A stretch of 64,000 nucleotides of DNA from Paraburkholderia bannensis NBRC 103871 (GCF_000685015.1 NZ_BAYA01000022.1:1-64000); one strand, 5' to 3'; positions 17,519 through 27,376 are shown, numbered from the stretch's first letter. Program-made: numbers and translations. The notes: generated by a model from the sequence alone, not told the origin.

Positions 17519-19309
17519 TCAAGCCGCCAGCCAGCGATCGCGCAGCGCGCGTGACGCGGGACGCTTGTCGGTGACGCTGAGCTTGTAGCGCGCGATATCG
17601 GGCGCGTCGAGCGTCAGGCGCGCGATGCGCAGTTCGTCGCGACGGAACGCGTGGATCTCCACCTTTGCGCCCGGCTGATAACGCGAGAGCAGCGCGTCGA
17701 GATTGCCGCCCGTCACGCGCAGGCCGTCGAGCGCAATCAGCACGTCGCCTGCCGACAGCCCGGCCTTCTGCGCCGCGCCGCCTTCGTACACGACCGCCAG
17801 CGCCGCTTCGGCGCCGCCACGCAGACGCGCGCCCAGCGACGGCTTCGCGCCGCGCTCCGGCTCGCCTTCGAGCTTCACGCCGAACGGCTCCAGCAGCGTC
17901 GCCAGCGGCAGGTCACGCGTGCCGCGCACGGCATCGGCGAACAAGGCGCCCAGCTCCACGCCGGTGGCTTCGGCGATCAGCGCTTCGACGTCCTCCTCGC
18001 CCACGCCCACCGGCTTGCCGCGATAGAAGTCGCGGCCGTAGCGCTGCCACAGCAGACGCATCACATCGTCGAGCGACTTGCGCCCATTCGTTTCGGTGCG
18101 GATCGTCAGGTCGAACGCGAGCGCGACGAGCGAGCCCTTCGTGTAGTAGCTGACGATGGCGTTGGCCGCGTTCTCGTCCTGGCGGTAGTACTTGACCCAC
18201 GCGTCGAACGAGCTTTCCGCGACGCTCTGCTTCAGACGCCCCGCGCCACGCAGCACGCCTGCAATCGTCTTGCCGACCAGGCCGAAGTAGTCATCGACGG
18301 AAATCAGGCCGCTGCGCAGCAGCATCAGGTCGTCGTAGTAGGACGTGAAGCCTTCGAACAGCCACAGCAGCGAGGTGTAGTCCTCGCTCGCCAGGTCGTA
18401 CGGCACGAACGCGGCTGGCTTGATGCGCTTGACGTTCCACGTATGGAAATACTCGTGGCTGCACAGGCCGAGGTACGTACGGTAGCCCTCCGTCGTCTCG
18501 GGCTTGCCCTTCACGGGCAGGTCGGTGCGGTTGCAGATCAGCGCGGTGGACGCGCGATGTTCCAGGCCGCCGTAACCGTCGCTGACCGCCTGGGTCATGA
18601 ACACGTAGCGCTCCATCGGCGCGCGTTTGGTGCGCGGCTCGAACAGCGCAATCTGCGCTTCGCAGATTTTTTGCAGGTCTTTCGCGAGACGTTCCGTGTC
18701 GAGCGCCGCCACGCGGCCCGCGATCACGATGTCGTGCGGCACGCCATGCGCCTTGAAATTGGCAAGCGTGAATTCGCCGAGCGTCACCGGATGATCGATC
18801 AGCTCGTCATAGTTCGCCGCCGCGTAATCGCCGAAGCCGTAACGCTTGGTGCCGCGCGCTTCCGGCAGCGCGGTGGCCACGCGCCAGTGGCGGAACGCGT
18901 GACCGTCCGGGCGCTGGATATCGACGATATGCTGCGCATCCTCATGGCCGAGCGCCGCGAGGAACACGCTCGTGCCGTTGAAGAAACCGCCCGTGTCGTC
19001 CAGATGCGCAGCGCGCACCGACAAGTCCCACGCGTAGACCTCGTAGCGCAGCGTGAGCGCGCCCTTCACCGGCGCGGCCTGCCACGAATGCTTGTCGGTC
19101 TTGGTGATGCGCACCTTGCGGCCCGCTTCGTTGACCGCGCGCAGCGTGACGATGTTGCGCGCGAATTCGCGCACCATGTAGCTGCCCGGAATCCACACGG
19201 GCAGCATGAAGCGCTGGCCGTCCTGCGCGGGATCTTCGATGGTGAGCGTCACCTCGAACAGATGCGCGGCGGGGTTCTTCGGGACGATGGTGTATCGGAT
19301 CGGCTTCAT
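17519..19309 (-). CDS. M61 family glycyl aminopeptidase with PDZ domain
   Basis: Protein of 596 aa with an N-terminal beta-rich domain, a zinc peptidase core and a C-terminal PDZ domain. The zinc motif HEYFH (His285, His289) sits in CSHEYFHTWNVKRIKP. The upstream GGLEH at about 247-251 is the substrate N-terminus recognition motif of the family. The PDZ segment is visible as AAQKAGLSAGDVLIALDGLRV. No signal peptide is evident, so it may be cytoplasmic. It is the only gene of its unit. Confidence 0.92.
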   Translation of the reverse strand: MKPIRYTIVPKNPAAHLFEVTLTIEDPAQDGQRFMLPVWIPGSYMVREFARNIVTLRAVNEAGRKVRITKTDKHSWQAAPVKGALTLRYEVYAWDLSVRAAHLDDTGGFFNGTSVFLAALGHEDAQHIVDIQRPDGHAFRHWRVATALPEARGTKRYGFGDYAAANYDELIDHPVTLGEFTLANFKAHGVPHDIVIAGRVAALDTERLAKDLQKICEAQIALFEPRTKRAPMERYVFMTQAVSDGYGGLEHRASTALICNRTDLPVKGKPETTEGYRTYLGLCSHEYFHTWNVKRIKPAAFVPYDLASEDYTSLLWLFEGFTSYYDDLMLLRSGLISVDDYFGLVGKTIAGVLRGAGRLKQSVAESSFDAWVKYYRQDENAANAIVSYYTKGSLVALAFDLTIRTETNGRKSLDDVMRLLWQRYGRDFYRGKPVGVGEEDVEALIAEATGVELGALFADAVRGTRDLPLATLLEPFGVKLEGEPERGAKPSLGARLRGGAEAALAVVYEGGAAQKAGLSAGDVLIALDGLRVTGGNLDALLSRYQPGAKVEIHAFRRDELRIARLTLDAPDIARYKLSVTDKRPASRALRDRWLAA

Positions 19310-19493
19310 CGGCTGGATGGGGTGACGGAGTGACGATTCGCGGGAGCGACTCGGTAAGCGTTAGGCCCAGCGCTCGCAGGGCGCGGCGCTCGTGGCGCGC
19401 GTCTGCGATCGTAGGAAGGCAAAATTCGGGACAAAAATCCGGCAGACAAAAAAGTACCGGCCGCGAAGGCGGCCGGCGGATTCGGGCTTGGCG

Positions 19494-20225
19494 TCAGTGC
19501 GCGGCGCTCAGCTCGCTTTCGAGCCGGTCGGCGCTGACCGCGCCCGGCAGGCGGCGGCCATCGGCCAGAATCACCGTGGGCGTGCCGGTCACGTTCATCT
19601 TTGCGCCCAGCTTCAGGTTGCTGTCGATCGCGGCCGTGTTGCAGGTGCCGGCGGCGGTAGGTTTCTTGCGATCCACCATCCACGATTCCCACGCCTGCGC
19701 GCGGTCGGTCGAGCACCAGATCGACTTGGCCTTGGCCGTCGAATCGTCAGAGAGCACCGGGTACAGGAAGGTGTAGACCGTCACGTTGTCGATCGACTTG
19801 AGCGTCGATTCGAGCTGATGGCAGTACGGGCAGTTCGGGTCGGAGAACACCGCGATCGTGCGCTTGCCATTGCCCTTCACCACTTTCACTGCGTTCTCGA
19901 ACGGCAGCTTGGCGAAGTCGATCTTGTTGAGTTCGGCCAGGCGCGCTTCGGTGAGGTTGCGGTGCGCCTTGGTATCGACGAGGTCGCCCGTCATCACGTA
20001 GTCGCCGTTGACGTCGCTATAGATGATCTGCGTGCCGAGGTTCACCTCGTACAGACCGGCGACGGGCGCCTTCTGGATGCCCTTGATGTCGCCGGCGTCG
20101 ACGCCCAGACGCTGCTGCAGCGCAGCCTTGATCTTGTCGGTGGTCTGGTCGGCCTGCGCCGAGCAGCCGAGCACCGAGGCGGCCGCCGCGACGACCAGCG
20201 CGGCAATGCGGATACGCTTTTGCAT
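19494..20225 (-). CDS. dsbC: periplasmic thiol:disulfide interchange protein DsbC
   Basis: Disulfide isomerase of 243 aa. After a signal peptide comes the DsbC dimerisation domain, then the thioredoxin-like domain with active site CPYC in FSDPNCPYCHQLE. A Cys pair typical of the family is present further on (CSTDRAQ, GTCNTAA). The signal sequence contains VLGC at residues 18-21 ahead of AQA, so cleavage by signal peptidase I (after AQA) and lipoprotein processing at Cys21 are both conceivable. The ATG at 20225 was chosen because it opens the signal peptide. Confidence 0.93.
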   Translation of the reverse strand: MQKRIRIAALVVAAAASVLGCSAQADQTTDKIKAALQQRLGVDAGDIKGIQKAPVAGLYEVNLGTQIIYSDVNGDYVMTGDLVDTKAHRNLTEARLAELNKIDFAKLPFENAVKVVKGNGKRTIAVFSDPNCPYCHQLESTLKSIDNVTVYTFLYPVLSDDSTAKAKSIWCSTDRAQAWESWMVDRKKPTAAGTCNTAAIDSNLKLGAKMNVTGTPTVILADGRRLPGAVSADRLESELSAAH

Positions 20226-20411
20226 GGAATGCTTTCCTGATTCGGGAGCGCGGCGCACGCACGGCGCGCGACACGTTCCAGGTGAAATTCGGGTGCGGAT
20301 CGAATCGGCCAGGCACCGCGCCGACCATCCCCGATCCGTCATTCTAAGCCGCTTGGGGCGTGCAGCAACGCAAATGCCCGCGTAGCAGCAAGGGTGGGAG
20401 CGGTTCGTCGC

Positions 20412-21584
20412 CTAGCCGAGCGCGGCGGCTACGAGCCAGCGCTTGACGAGCGGCTGCGCGCCGACGAAGGCCATGCCGGTGTTGCGCACCGCGCGCGCGA
20501 TCGTGCCGGGCACGGCGAAGAGGCGTTGCAGACCGTCGGTGGCGACCACGAGCTTTTGAATGTCCTCGCGGCGACTGCGTTCGTAGCGGCGCAGCAGCAC
20601 GGTATCGCCGAGATCGCGAAACGCTTCCTTCTGCGCGATCACGTCGACGAGCGCGGCCACGTCGCGCAGACCCAGATTGACGCCCTGCCCCGCGAGCGGG
20701 TGGATCAGGTGCGCGGCGTCGCCGATCAGCGCGACGCGCGGCGCGATCAGCTTGTCGACCGTTTGGAGCGAGAGCGGGAAGCCGCGCGCGGGCGTCACGC
20801 ATTCGAGGCCGCCGTGCAGGTTCTGCGTCGCGCGCTCGACTTCGGCGGCGAGCTGTTCGGGTTCGAGCTTGAGCAGCGCTTCGGCGTGTTCGGTCTGCGC
20901 CGACCACACCAGCGAGACGTGCTGATCGGGCAGCGGCAGCAGCGCGATGATTTCGCCGTCGCGGAACCACTGGTACGCGCATTCGCCATGCGGCTTCTGT
21001 GCGCGGAAATTGGCGACCACGCCCGTCTGGCGATAGTCGCGGCGATCGACCTTCGAGCCGATCTGCGAGCGCACCCACGAGTGCGCGCCGTCAGCGCCCA
21101 CGGCCAGGTCGGCTTCGATCGTGCGGCCGTTGGCGAGGCCGATCACGGCGGCGTCCGGCTGGATGTCGAGCGTCTGCGCGCGCGAATCGATCCAGGTGAG
21201 ATTGGGCTGGAAGTGCAGCGCGGAGTCGAGCGCGCGCTCGACCAGCGACGATTCGGCGATCCAGGCGAGATGCGAAACCGACGCCTGGTACGCCGAGAAG
21301 TGCAGCTCAGCCGCGGCGTCGCCGAACACGCGCATGTCGTAGACGGGCGTGAGGCGCGTGGCGTCGACGGCCTGCCAGACCCGCAGCCGCTCGAACAGCG
21401 CCTGCGAACTGCGCGAAAAGGCATAGACGCGCGCATCGAACACGGCGCCGTGCGGCAGCGGCGCACAGGGTTGCGCGAGCAGCGCCACGCGCAGGCCGTT
21501 CTGGGTCAGCGCGAGCGCCGCCGACTTGCCGACGAGGCCGCCGCCGATCACGGCGACATCAAAGGTCTGGTTGCTTGCAGTCAT
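20412..21584 (-). CDS. UbiH/UbiF-family FAD-dependent monooxygenase
   Basis: Flavoprotein hydroxylase of 390 aa. The dinucleotide-binding GGGLVGKSAALAL is at the N-terminus. The middle region carries AVGADGAHSWVR and the C-terminal FAD ribose motif is LIGDAAHLIHPLAGQGVNLGLRD. The family introduces hydroxyl groups into the ubiquinone ring; which position (UbiH, UbiF, UbiI or UbiM type) cannot be settled here. It starts upstream of dsbC on the same strand with an intergenic gap of about 190 bases, so co-transcription is possible. Confidence 0.9.
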   Translation of the reverse strand: MTASNQTFDVAVIGGGLVGKSAALALTQNGLRVALLAQPCAPLPHGAVFDARVYAFSRSSQALFERLRVWQAVDATRLTPVYDMRVFGDAAAELHFSAYQASVSHLAWIAESSLVERALDSALHFQPNLTWIDSRAQTLDIQPDAAVIGLANGRTIEADLAVGADGAHSWVRSQIGSKVDRRDYRQTGVVANFRAQKPHGECAYQWFRDGEIIALLPLPDQHVSLVWSAQTEHAEALLKLEPEQLAAEVERATQNLHGGLECVTPARGFPLSLQTVDKLIAPRVALIGDAAHLIHPLAGQGVNLGLRDVAALVDVIAQKEAFRDLGDTVLLRRYERSRREDIQKLVVATDGLQRLFAVPGTIARAVRNTGMAFVGAQPLVKRWLVAAALG

Positions 21585-21954
21585 CCGCGCATTATAGCTG
21601 TGGGGCCTTGTCTGACAGGGCCGGATGGGCAGCCCGATGGCCGGCGCTTGCGTTGCGGCAAGCGGGGCGCGGTGGCTTGCCGCAGGCGCTCAATGCAGGC
21701 TCGATGCGCGCCCCGAAGCGGCGCGCAGATCGCGCCCCTTTCGTTGCTCGCCCGTCGCGCCACAGCCATCGTCGAAGCGGTGCGCGGACGAGGTTACAAT
21801 TACGGTTTTCGTGACTTCGCGTCACGCCCCTGACGTGCATTTTCGTGCCATCCGGGCCGCCCGCGCGGCGCACTCGCGCCAGCCCGTCCGGCCTTGCAGC
21901 TCACGCCCGACCCCGGCGAGCCGCACGTCGCCACCCTGACATGCAGAGAATTTC
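21585..21954. other. divergent spacer between the UbiH-like gene and ychF
   Basis: 370 bp without a convincing gene. TACAAT at about 21794 is a candidate -10 for ychF. A 10 bp inverted repeat, TGCGGCAAGC (21654-21663) with GCTTGCCGCA (21675-21684), could form a hairpin. GTGAC-TTCGC-GTCAC forms a smaller one near 21820. Confidence 0.4.
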
Positions 21955-23049
21955 ATGAGCCTCCAATGCGGCATCGTCGGCTTGCCTAACGTCGGCAAGT
22001 CCACCCTCTTCAACGCGCTGACCAAGGCCGGCATCGCGGCTGAAAACTACCCGTTCTGCACGATCGAGCCGAACGTCGGCGTCGTCGAAGTGCCGGATCA
22101 GCGCCTGAAAGCCCTCTCGGAGATCGTCAAGCCCGAGCGCGTCGTGCCGGCCGTGGTCGAGTTCGTCGACATCGCGGGTCTCGTGGCAGGCGCCAGCAAG
22201 GGTGAAGGCCTCGGCAACCAGTTCCTCGCCAATATCCGCGAAACGGATGCGATCACGCACGTCGTGCGCTGCTTCGAAGACGACAACGTGATTCACGTCG
22301 CGGGCAAGGTCGATCCGCTCTCCGACATCGAAGTCATCAACACCGAACTCGCGCTCGCCGACCTCGGCACGGTCGAGAAGGCGCTCACGCGCTACTCGAA
22401 GGCCGCCAAGTCGGGTAACGACAAGGAAGCCGCGAAGCTCGTCGCCGTGCTGGAAAAAGTGCGCACGCAGCTCGACCAGGCCAAGCCGGTTCGCGGCCTC
22501 GACCTGAACGAAGACGAACAGGCGCTGCTCAAGCCGTTCTGCCTGATCACCGCGAAGAAGACGATGTACGTCGCGAACGTGAAGGACGACGGCTTCGAGA
22601 ACAACCCGTACCTGGACGCCGTGCGCAAGTACGCCGAAGCCGAGAAGGCGCCGGTCGTCGCAGTGTGCGCCGCGATCGAGGCGGAAATCGCCGATCTCGA
22701 AGACGAAGACAAGGCCGCGTTCCTCGCCGACATGGGCATGGAAGAGCCGGGCCTGGATCGCGTGATCCGCGCGGGCTTCAAGCTGCTCGGCCTGCAAACC
22801 TACTTCACGGCAGGCGTGAAGGAAGTGCGCGCGTGGACGATCCATATTGGCGATACGGCCCCGCAGGCGGCCGGCGCGATCCACACGGACTTCGAGCGCG
22901 GCTTCATTCGCGCGCAGACGATTGCGTTTGACGACTACATCCAGTTCAAGGGCGAAGCCGGCGCGAAGGAAGCCGGCAAGATGCGCGCCGAAGGCAAGGA
23001 ATATGTCGTGCACGACGGCGACGTGATGAACTTCCTGTTCAACGTTTAA
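21955..23049 (+). CDS. ychF: redox-regulated ATPase/GTPase YchF
   Basis: Obg-family P-loop protein of 364 aa, full length. G1 is GLPNVGKS at residues 9-16, followed by the PFCTIEPNVGVVEVPD switch region and DIAGLVAGASKGEGLGNQFL. The C-terminal TGS domain includes QTYFTAGVKEVRAWTI and ends DVMNFLFNV. Members bind ribosomes and prefer ATP; they are linked to oxidative stress responses. It is monocistronic, with a terminator 30 bases downstream. Confidence 0.97.
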   Translation: MSLQCGIVGLPNVGKSTLFNALTKAGIAAENYPFCTIEPNVGVVEVPDQRLKALSEIVKPERVVPAVVEFVDIAGLVAGASKGEGLGNQFLANIRETDAITHVVRCFEDDNVIHVAGKVDPLSDIEVINTELALADLGTVEKALTRYSKAAKSGNDKEAAKLVAVLEKVRTQLDQAKPVRGLDLNEDEQALLKPFCLITAKKTMYVANVKDDGFENNPYLDAVRKYAEAEKAPVVAVCAAIEAEIADLEDEDKAAFLADMGMEEPGLDRVIRAGFKLLGLQTYFTAGVKEVRAWTIHIGDTAPQAAGAIHTDFERGFIRAQTIAFDDYIQFKGEAGAKEAGKMRAEGKEYVVHDGDVMNFLFNV

Positions 23050-23081
23050 GCCACCAGGCCGTGCTTCGCGCATGATGAAAG

Positions 23082-23104
23082 CCCGCTCCCGAGCGGGTTT
23101 TTTT
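23082..23104 (+). terminator. ychF terminator
   Basis: CCCGCT pairs with AGCGGG around a CCCG loop and leads into seven T. Confidence 0.85.
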
Positions 23105-23153
23105 ACGACCGCAGTTCAGCCGCACGACAACAACGATACGAGAGATAACAACA

Positions 23154-23471
23154 ATGACGGGACTTTGCGCGCCTTCGCGCGCCACACGTTCGATTGGCGC
23201 GGCCCTTCTCGCGCTCTGCCTGATTGCGCCGACGTCGGCTTTCGCCTTCCAGCCCTCTCCCGGCACCTACGCCACGCCAGACGAATCCGACCTCGACAAT
23301 CACAACGGTTACGTGAACCGCGATGGCCAGGCCGTCCATTCGCCCGCGCATACGCGCTCGGGCCGCGTGCCCGAAGGCGCGAGCGCGCGATGCCGCGACG
23401 GCAGCTACAGTTTCAGCCGCCATCACAGCGGCACCTGCTCGCGACACGGCGGCGTCGCGCAGTGGCTTTGA
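23154..23471 (+). CDS. small secreted DUF3761-type protein
   Basis: Protein of 105 aa. An N-terminal signal peptide (hydrophobic run GAALLALCLIAPTSAFA, cleavage expected after AFA) is followed by a polar region. The C-terminal signature is CRDGSYSFSRHHSGTCSRHGGVAQWL, matching DUF3761 proteins, with two conserved cysteines and several histidines. The function is unknown; a small periplasmic or secreted protein is the safe statement. Confidence 0.75.
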   Translation: MTGLCAPSRATRSIGAALLALCLIAPTSAFAFQPSPGTYATPDESDLDNHNGYVNRDGQAVHSPAHTRSGRVPEGASARCRDGSYSFSRHHSGTCSRHGGVAQWL

Positions 23472-23566
23472 CGTGCCGGCACGTCGCTCGCAGCCACGCG
23501 CTGCTCCCCCACCGCCCGCGCCCCGTACAATAGCGGTTTGCGCATCCCGCGCGATGGCGCGTCATC

Positions 23567-23599
23567 GCGCGGTTTGAGCGCGGCTTGAGCGCGTTTGAA
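23567..23599. repeat. three 11 bp tandem repeats upstream of ettA
   Basis: GCGCGGTTTGA, GCGCGGCTTGA and GCGCGTTTGAA lie head to tail, ending 74 bases before the ettA start. Confidence 0.75.
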
Positions 23600-23673
23600 C
23601 GTGGTTCTCGCCGCGTTTCAAGACAGAATTCCGCCCCTTTTTCTCCCGTTTTTCAGACTCCAAAGACACTCTC

Positions 23674-25338
23674 ATGGCCCAATACGTCTTCACCATGAAC
23701 CGGGTCGGCAAGATCGTGCCGCCCAAGCGCCAGATCCTGAAGGACATTTCGCTGTCGTTCTTCCCGGGCGCGAAGATCGGTCTGCTCGGCCTGAACGGCT
23801 CGGGCAAGTCCACGCTCATCAAGATCATGGCTGGCGTCGACAAGGACATCGAAGGCGAAGCCACGCCGATGCCCAACCTGAACATCGGCTACCTGCCGCA
23901 GGAACCGCAGCTCGACCCCGAAAAGACCGTGCGCGAAGCGGTCGAAGAGGGTCTGGGCGACGTGTTCAACGCGCAGAAGAAGCTCGACGAGATCTACGCT
24001 GCCTACGCCGAGCCGGACGCCGACTTCGACGCCCTCGCCGCGGAACAGGCCAAGTACGAAGCGATCCTCGCCACGACCGACGGCAGCGCCGAACAGCAGA
24101 TCGAAATTGCCGCCGACGCACTGCGCCTGCCGGCATGGGACGCCAAGATCGGCAACCTGTCGGGCGGTGAAAAGCGCCGCGTGGCGCTGTGCAAGCTGCT
24201 GCTCGAAAAGCCGGACATGCTGCTGCTCGATGAGCCGACCAACCACCTGGACGCCGAATCGGTCGAGTGGCTGGAGCAGTTCCTCACGCGCTTCCCGGGC
24301 ACCGTGGTCGCCGTGACCCACGATCGCTACTTCCTGGACAACGCCGCCGAGTGGATTCTCGAACTCGACCGTGGCCACGGCATTCCCTGGAAGGGCAACT
24401 ACTCCAGCTGGCTCGACCAGAAGGAAGAGCGCCTGAAGCAGGAAGAAGCGACGGAATCGGCGCGCCAGAAGGCGATCAAGAAGGAACTGGAGTGGGTGCG
24501 CCAGAACCCGAAGGGCCGCCAGGCCAAGTCGAAGGCGCGTATCGCCCGCTTCGAGGAACTGTCGAGCACGGATTACCAGAAGCGCAACGAAACGCAGGAA
24601 ATCTTCATTCCGGCGGGCGAGCGTCTGGGCAACGAAGTCATCGAGTTCAAGAACGTCAGCAAGTCGTACGGCGACCGTCTGCTCATCGACGACCTCAGCT
24701 TCAAGATTCCGGCAGGCGCAATCGTCGGCATCATCGGGCCGAACGGCGCCGGTAAGTCGACGCTGTTCCGCATGCTCACGGGCAAGGAACAGCCGGATTC
24801 GGGCGAAATCGTGCAAGGCCCGACGGTCAAGCTCGCTTACGTCGATCAAAGCCGCGATGCGCTCGAAGGCGACAAGACCGTGTTCGAAGCCATTTCGGGC
24901 GGCGCGGACGTGCTGACCGTGGGCAAGTACGAAACGCCGTCGCGCGCCTACATCGGCCGCTTCAACTTCAAGGGCGGCGACCAGCAGAAGATCGTCGGCA
25001 ACCTGTCGGGTGGTGAGCGCGGCCGTCTGCACCTGGCCAAGACGCTGATTTCGGGCGGCAACGTCCTGCTGCTCGACGAACCGTCGAACGACCTCGACGT
25101 CGAAACGCTGCGTGCGCTCGAAGACGCGCTGCTCGAATTCGCGGGTTCGGTGATGGTGATCTCCCACGATCGCTGGTTCCTCGACCGTATCGCCACGCAC
25201 ATCCTGGCGTTCGAAGGCGACTCGCAGGTCACGTTCTTCGACGGCAACTATCAGGAATACGAGGCCGACAAGATCAAGCGCCTGGGCGAAGAAGCCGCGC
25301 GTCCGAAGCGTCTGCGCTACAAGCCGATCAGCCGCTAA
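23674..25338 (+). CDS. ettA: energy-dependent translational throttle protein EttA
   Basis: ABC-F protein of 554 aa with two ATPase domains. Domain 1 has Walker A GLNGSGKS (39-46), signature LSGGEKRR and Walker B LLLDEPTNHLD. The linker with EEATESARQKAIKKELEWVR is the ribosome-contacting P-site tRNA interaction motif. Domain 2 has GPNGAGKST, LSGGERGR and LLLDEPSNDLD. It has no transmembrane part and works on the ribosome E site, gating the first elongation step according to ATP/ADP. It is monocistronic and followed by a good terminator. Confidence 0.96.
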   Translation: MAQYVFTMNRVGKIVPPKRQILKDISLSFFPGAKIGLLGLNGSGKSTLIKIMAGVDKDIEGEATPMPNLNIGYLPQEPQLDPEKTVREAVEEGLGDVFNAQKKLDEIYAAYAEPDADFDALAAEQAKYEAILATTDGSAEQQIEIAADALRLPAWDAKIGNLSGGEKRRVALCKLLLEKPDMLLLDEPTNHLDAESVEWLEQFLTRFPGTVVAVTHDRYFLDNAAEWILELDRGHGIPWKGNYSSWLDQKEERLKQEEATESARQKAIKKELEWVRQNPKGRQAKSKARIARFEELSSTDYQKRNETQEIFIPAGERLGNEVIEFKNVSKSYGDRLLIDDLSFKIPAGAIVGIIGPNGAGKSTLFRMLTGKEQPDSGEIVQGPTVKLAYVDQSRDALEGDKTVFEAISGGADVLTVGKYETPSRAYIGRFNFKGGDQQKIVGNLSGGERGRLHLAKTLISGGNVLLLDEPSNDLDVETLRALEDALLEFAGSVMVISHDRWFLDRIATHILAFEGDSQVTFFDGNYQEYEADKIKRLGEEAARPKRLRYKPISR

Positions 25339-25361
25339 GCGTTACTGCGGTCATCGACGCG

Positions 25362-25391
25362 AACGGCAGCCTGCGGGCTGCCGTTTTTTTT
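25362..25391 (+). terminator. ettA terminator
   Basis: AACGGCAGCC pairs with GGCTGCCGTT around TGCG, with eight T at the 3' side. Confidence 0.9.
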
Positions 25392-25494
25392 GCGCGTGCA
25401 CCTGCGGCACGGCGGTTGCTGGAAGCGGCTACGCTTGATGCTGCTTTTCATTTGCTGCTTACCCAGACGCTTTATTGAGCGCGAGGTGTTCCAC

Positions 25495-26694
25495 ATGTCG
25501 ACGCCGAATCGCAATCGCCCGGCTTCCCGCGTCGTCCTGGTCGTCGCGGTCGTGATCGCGGCGCTCGCCGTGCTCGCGCTCGGCGGCCTTTACGCGCTCC
25601 AGCGCGAAGCCAGAGCGCGCGTGGAAGCGTTGCTCGCCCCCATCGGCACGGCAAGCCAGGTGCACGTGGCGTTCTGGCTCACCTCCGTCGAACTCACCGA
25701 TGTGCGCCTCAAGCCGCCGCCCGACTGGCCCAGCGCCGACGTGCTGCGCGCCCAGCGCATCACCGTCACGCCCGACTTGCGCGCCCTGCTCTCGCACCGC
25801 GTGCACATTCGCGAAATCCGTGTGAGCGACTTTGTGATGACGGTGTTGCGCCGCCAGAACGGCTCCATCCAGATCCTGCCGAATCTGCGCCGAGAGATGG
25901 AAGCCGCCAGTGCCGCCGACGGCGCCAGCGCCACATCATCGGCTTCGTCGCCTTCATCAACGTCCACGCCTTCCGCCAGCACCGACCTGCCGGGCGACAA
26001 GCTGATCGACCACATCGTCCTGGAGAACGGCAGCTTCGTGTTCTACGACCGGTCGGTGAGCAATCCGCCGTGGCGCGTCACGGTGAGCGACGCCAACGCC
26101 CGCGTCGATCACGTGCATCTTCCCGCGCTCGACGAACCCACGCACATTGCCGTGACCGGCTCGCTCAAAGGCCCGGCGCACACCGGCCACGTGAGCTTCG
26201 ACGGCACCCTGCGCATCGCGAGCAAGGACTCGCAGACGCACACGACGCTGCGCAGCGTGGACATCGCCATGCTCGACCCCTATCTGCTGAAAAAGGCCGG
26301 CGCGCGGGCCAACGTCACGGGCGGCACACTCGATCTCGACCTCACCGCGACGGTGCGCGGCTATCGCCTGCACGCGCCGGGCACGGTCACGCTGCACCAC
26401 CTGCAACTCGCCGAAAGCAAAGATCCGCTCGACTCTTTCCTGTCGATTCCGACGCGCGCAGCCGTCGCCGCGCTCAAATCGCACCAGGGCGACATCACGC
26501 TGCACTTCGTACTCGATGGGGACTTGCACGATCCGAAGTTCAAGCTCGACGACAGCCTGATGACCGAATTACGGGCGGGTTTCGCGCAGGCGCTCGGGGT
26601 GAGCGCGCAAGGCGTGGCGCAGGGCGCGGGACAAACCGCGAAGGGGATCGCCGACGCGCTGCGCAATCTGTTCGGCGCGTCGGGGACGAAGTAA
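25495..26694 (+). CDS. AsmA/DUF748-like membrane-anchored protein
   Basis: Protein of 399 aa. One N-terminal transmembrane helix (about residues 11-32) is followed by a long beta-rich region with the segment VHIREIRVSDFVMTVLRRQNG typical of DUF748/AsmA repeats. A low-complexity Ser/Ala/Thr stretch sits near residues 140-165. Family members are inner-membrane-anchored periplasmic proteins, some of which help lipid transport to the outer membrane. The C-terminus is Gln/Ala/Gly-rich. The ATG at 25495 opens the membrane helix. The HAD gene converges from the other side only 8 bases away. Confidence 0.7.
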   Translation: MSTPNRNRPASRVVLVVAVVIAALAVLALGGLYALQREARARVEALLAPIGTASQVHVAFWLTSVELTDVRLKPPPDWPSADVLRAQRITVTPDLRALLSHRVHIREIRVSDFVMTVLRRQNGSIQILPNLRREMEAASAADGASATSSASSPSSTSTPSASTDLPGDKLIDHIVLENGSFVFYDRSVSNPPWRVTVSDANARVDHVHLPALDEPTHIAVTGSLKGPAHTGHVSFDGTLRIASKDSQTHTTLRSVDIAMLDPYLLKKAGARANVTGGTLDLDLTATVRGYRLHAPGTVTLHHLQLAESKDPLDSFLSIPTRAAVAALKSHQGDITLHFVLDGDLHDPKFKLDDSLMTELRAGFAQALGVSAQGVAQGAGQTAKGIADALRNLFGASGTK

Positions 26695-26702
26695 CTGTCC
26701 GG

Positions 26703-27326
26703 TTAGACCGGCAGGCCGAGCTCGCGCAGCGTCGCGTCGGTGCTTGCGTTGCTCGTGTGATGCACGCCGTGCCAGCCGAGCGCGTTGGCGGCTTCGGCGT
26801 TAAGCGCGTTATCGTCGATAAAGACGAGCTCGTCCGGCTGAATGCCGGGCAATTGCGCCTCGATACGGCGAAACATCTCGTGGAAGATCGCCGGATCGGG
26901 CTTCACGAGTTTCACGCGCCCCGACACCACGACATCGCGGCAACGGCGCAGGATGCCGAAACGCTCCCACGCCCACGGAAACGTCTCCGCCGACCAGTTC
27001 GTGAGGCCGAAGACCGGCACATTCGCCGCTTCGAGCCGCTCGAAGGTGGCCACGCCGCCCTCCAGCAAGCCGCCGATCATCTCGTGCCAGCGCTCGTAGA
27101 ACGCGCGGATCAGCGCCTCGTGTTCCGGAAAGCGCGCGACCCGTTCTTCGGTGCCGACCGCGATCGGCTCGCCGCCGTCCTGGCGCACGACCCAATCCAT
27201 CGCGCAGACGTGGGTGAGAAACCAGCGGCGTTCGTCGTCGTTGGGAATCAGCTTGCGATAGAGATACTCGGGACTCCAGTCCACCAGCACCCCGCCGAAG
27301 TCGAACGCCACTGCCTTGATCGCCAT
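26703..27326 (-). CDS. HAD-superfamily phosphatase (YihX-like)
   Basis: Protein of 207 aa. Motif I is AFDFGGVLVDWSP; the second position of the usual DxD is Gly, as in the YihX-like branch. GLTNWSAETF serves as motif II, KPDPAIF as the lysine motif and VFIDDNALNAEAANALGW as the acidic motif. A small helical cap follows motif I. Substrates are likely small sugar phosphates or nucleotides, but this is not resolved. Confidence 0.85.
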   Translation of the reverse strand: MAIKAVAFDFGGVLVDWSPEYLYRKLIPNDDERRWFLTHVCAMDWVVRQDGGEPIAVGTEERVARFPEHEALIRAFYERWHEMIGGLLEGGVATFERLEAANVPVFGLTNWSAETFPWAWERFGILRRCRDVVVSGRVKLVKPDPAIFHEMFRRIEAQLPGIQPDELVFIDDNALNAEAANALGWHGVHHTSNASTDATLRELGLPV

Positions 27327-27376
27327 GCGCCTGCGCTCCGTTGCCTATGACCTGTGCACTACGTGCGGTCGTTGAC

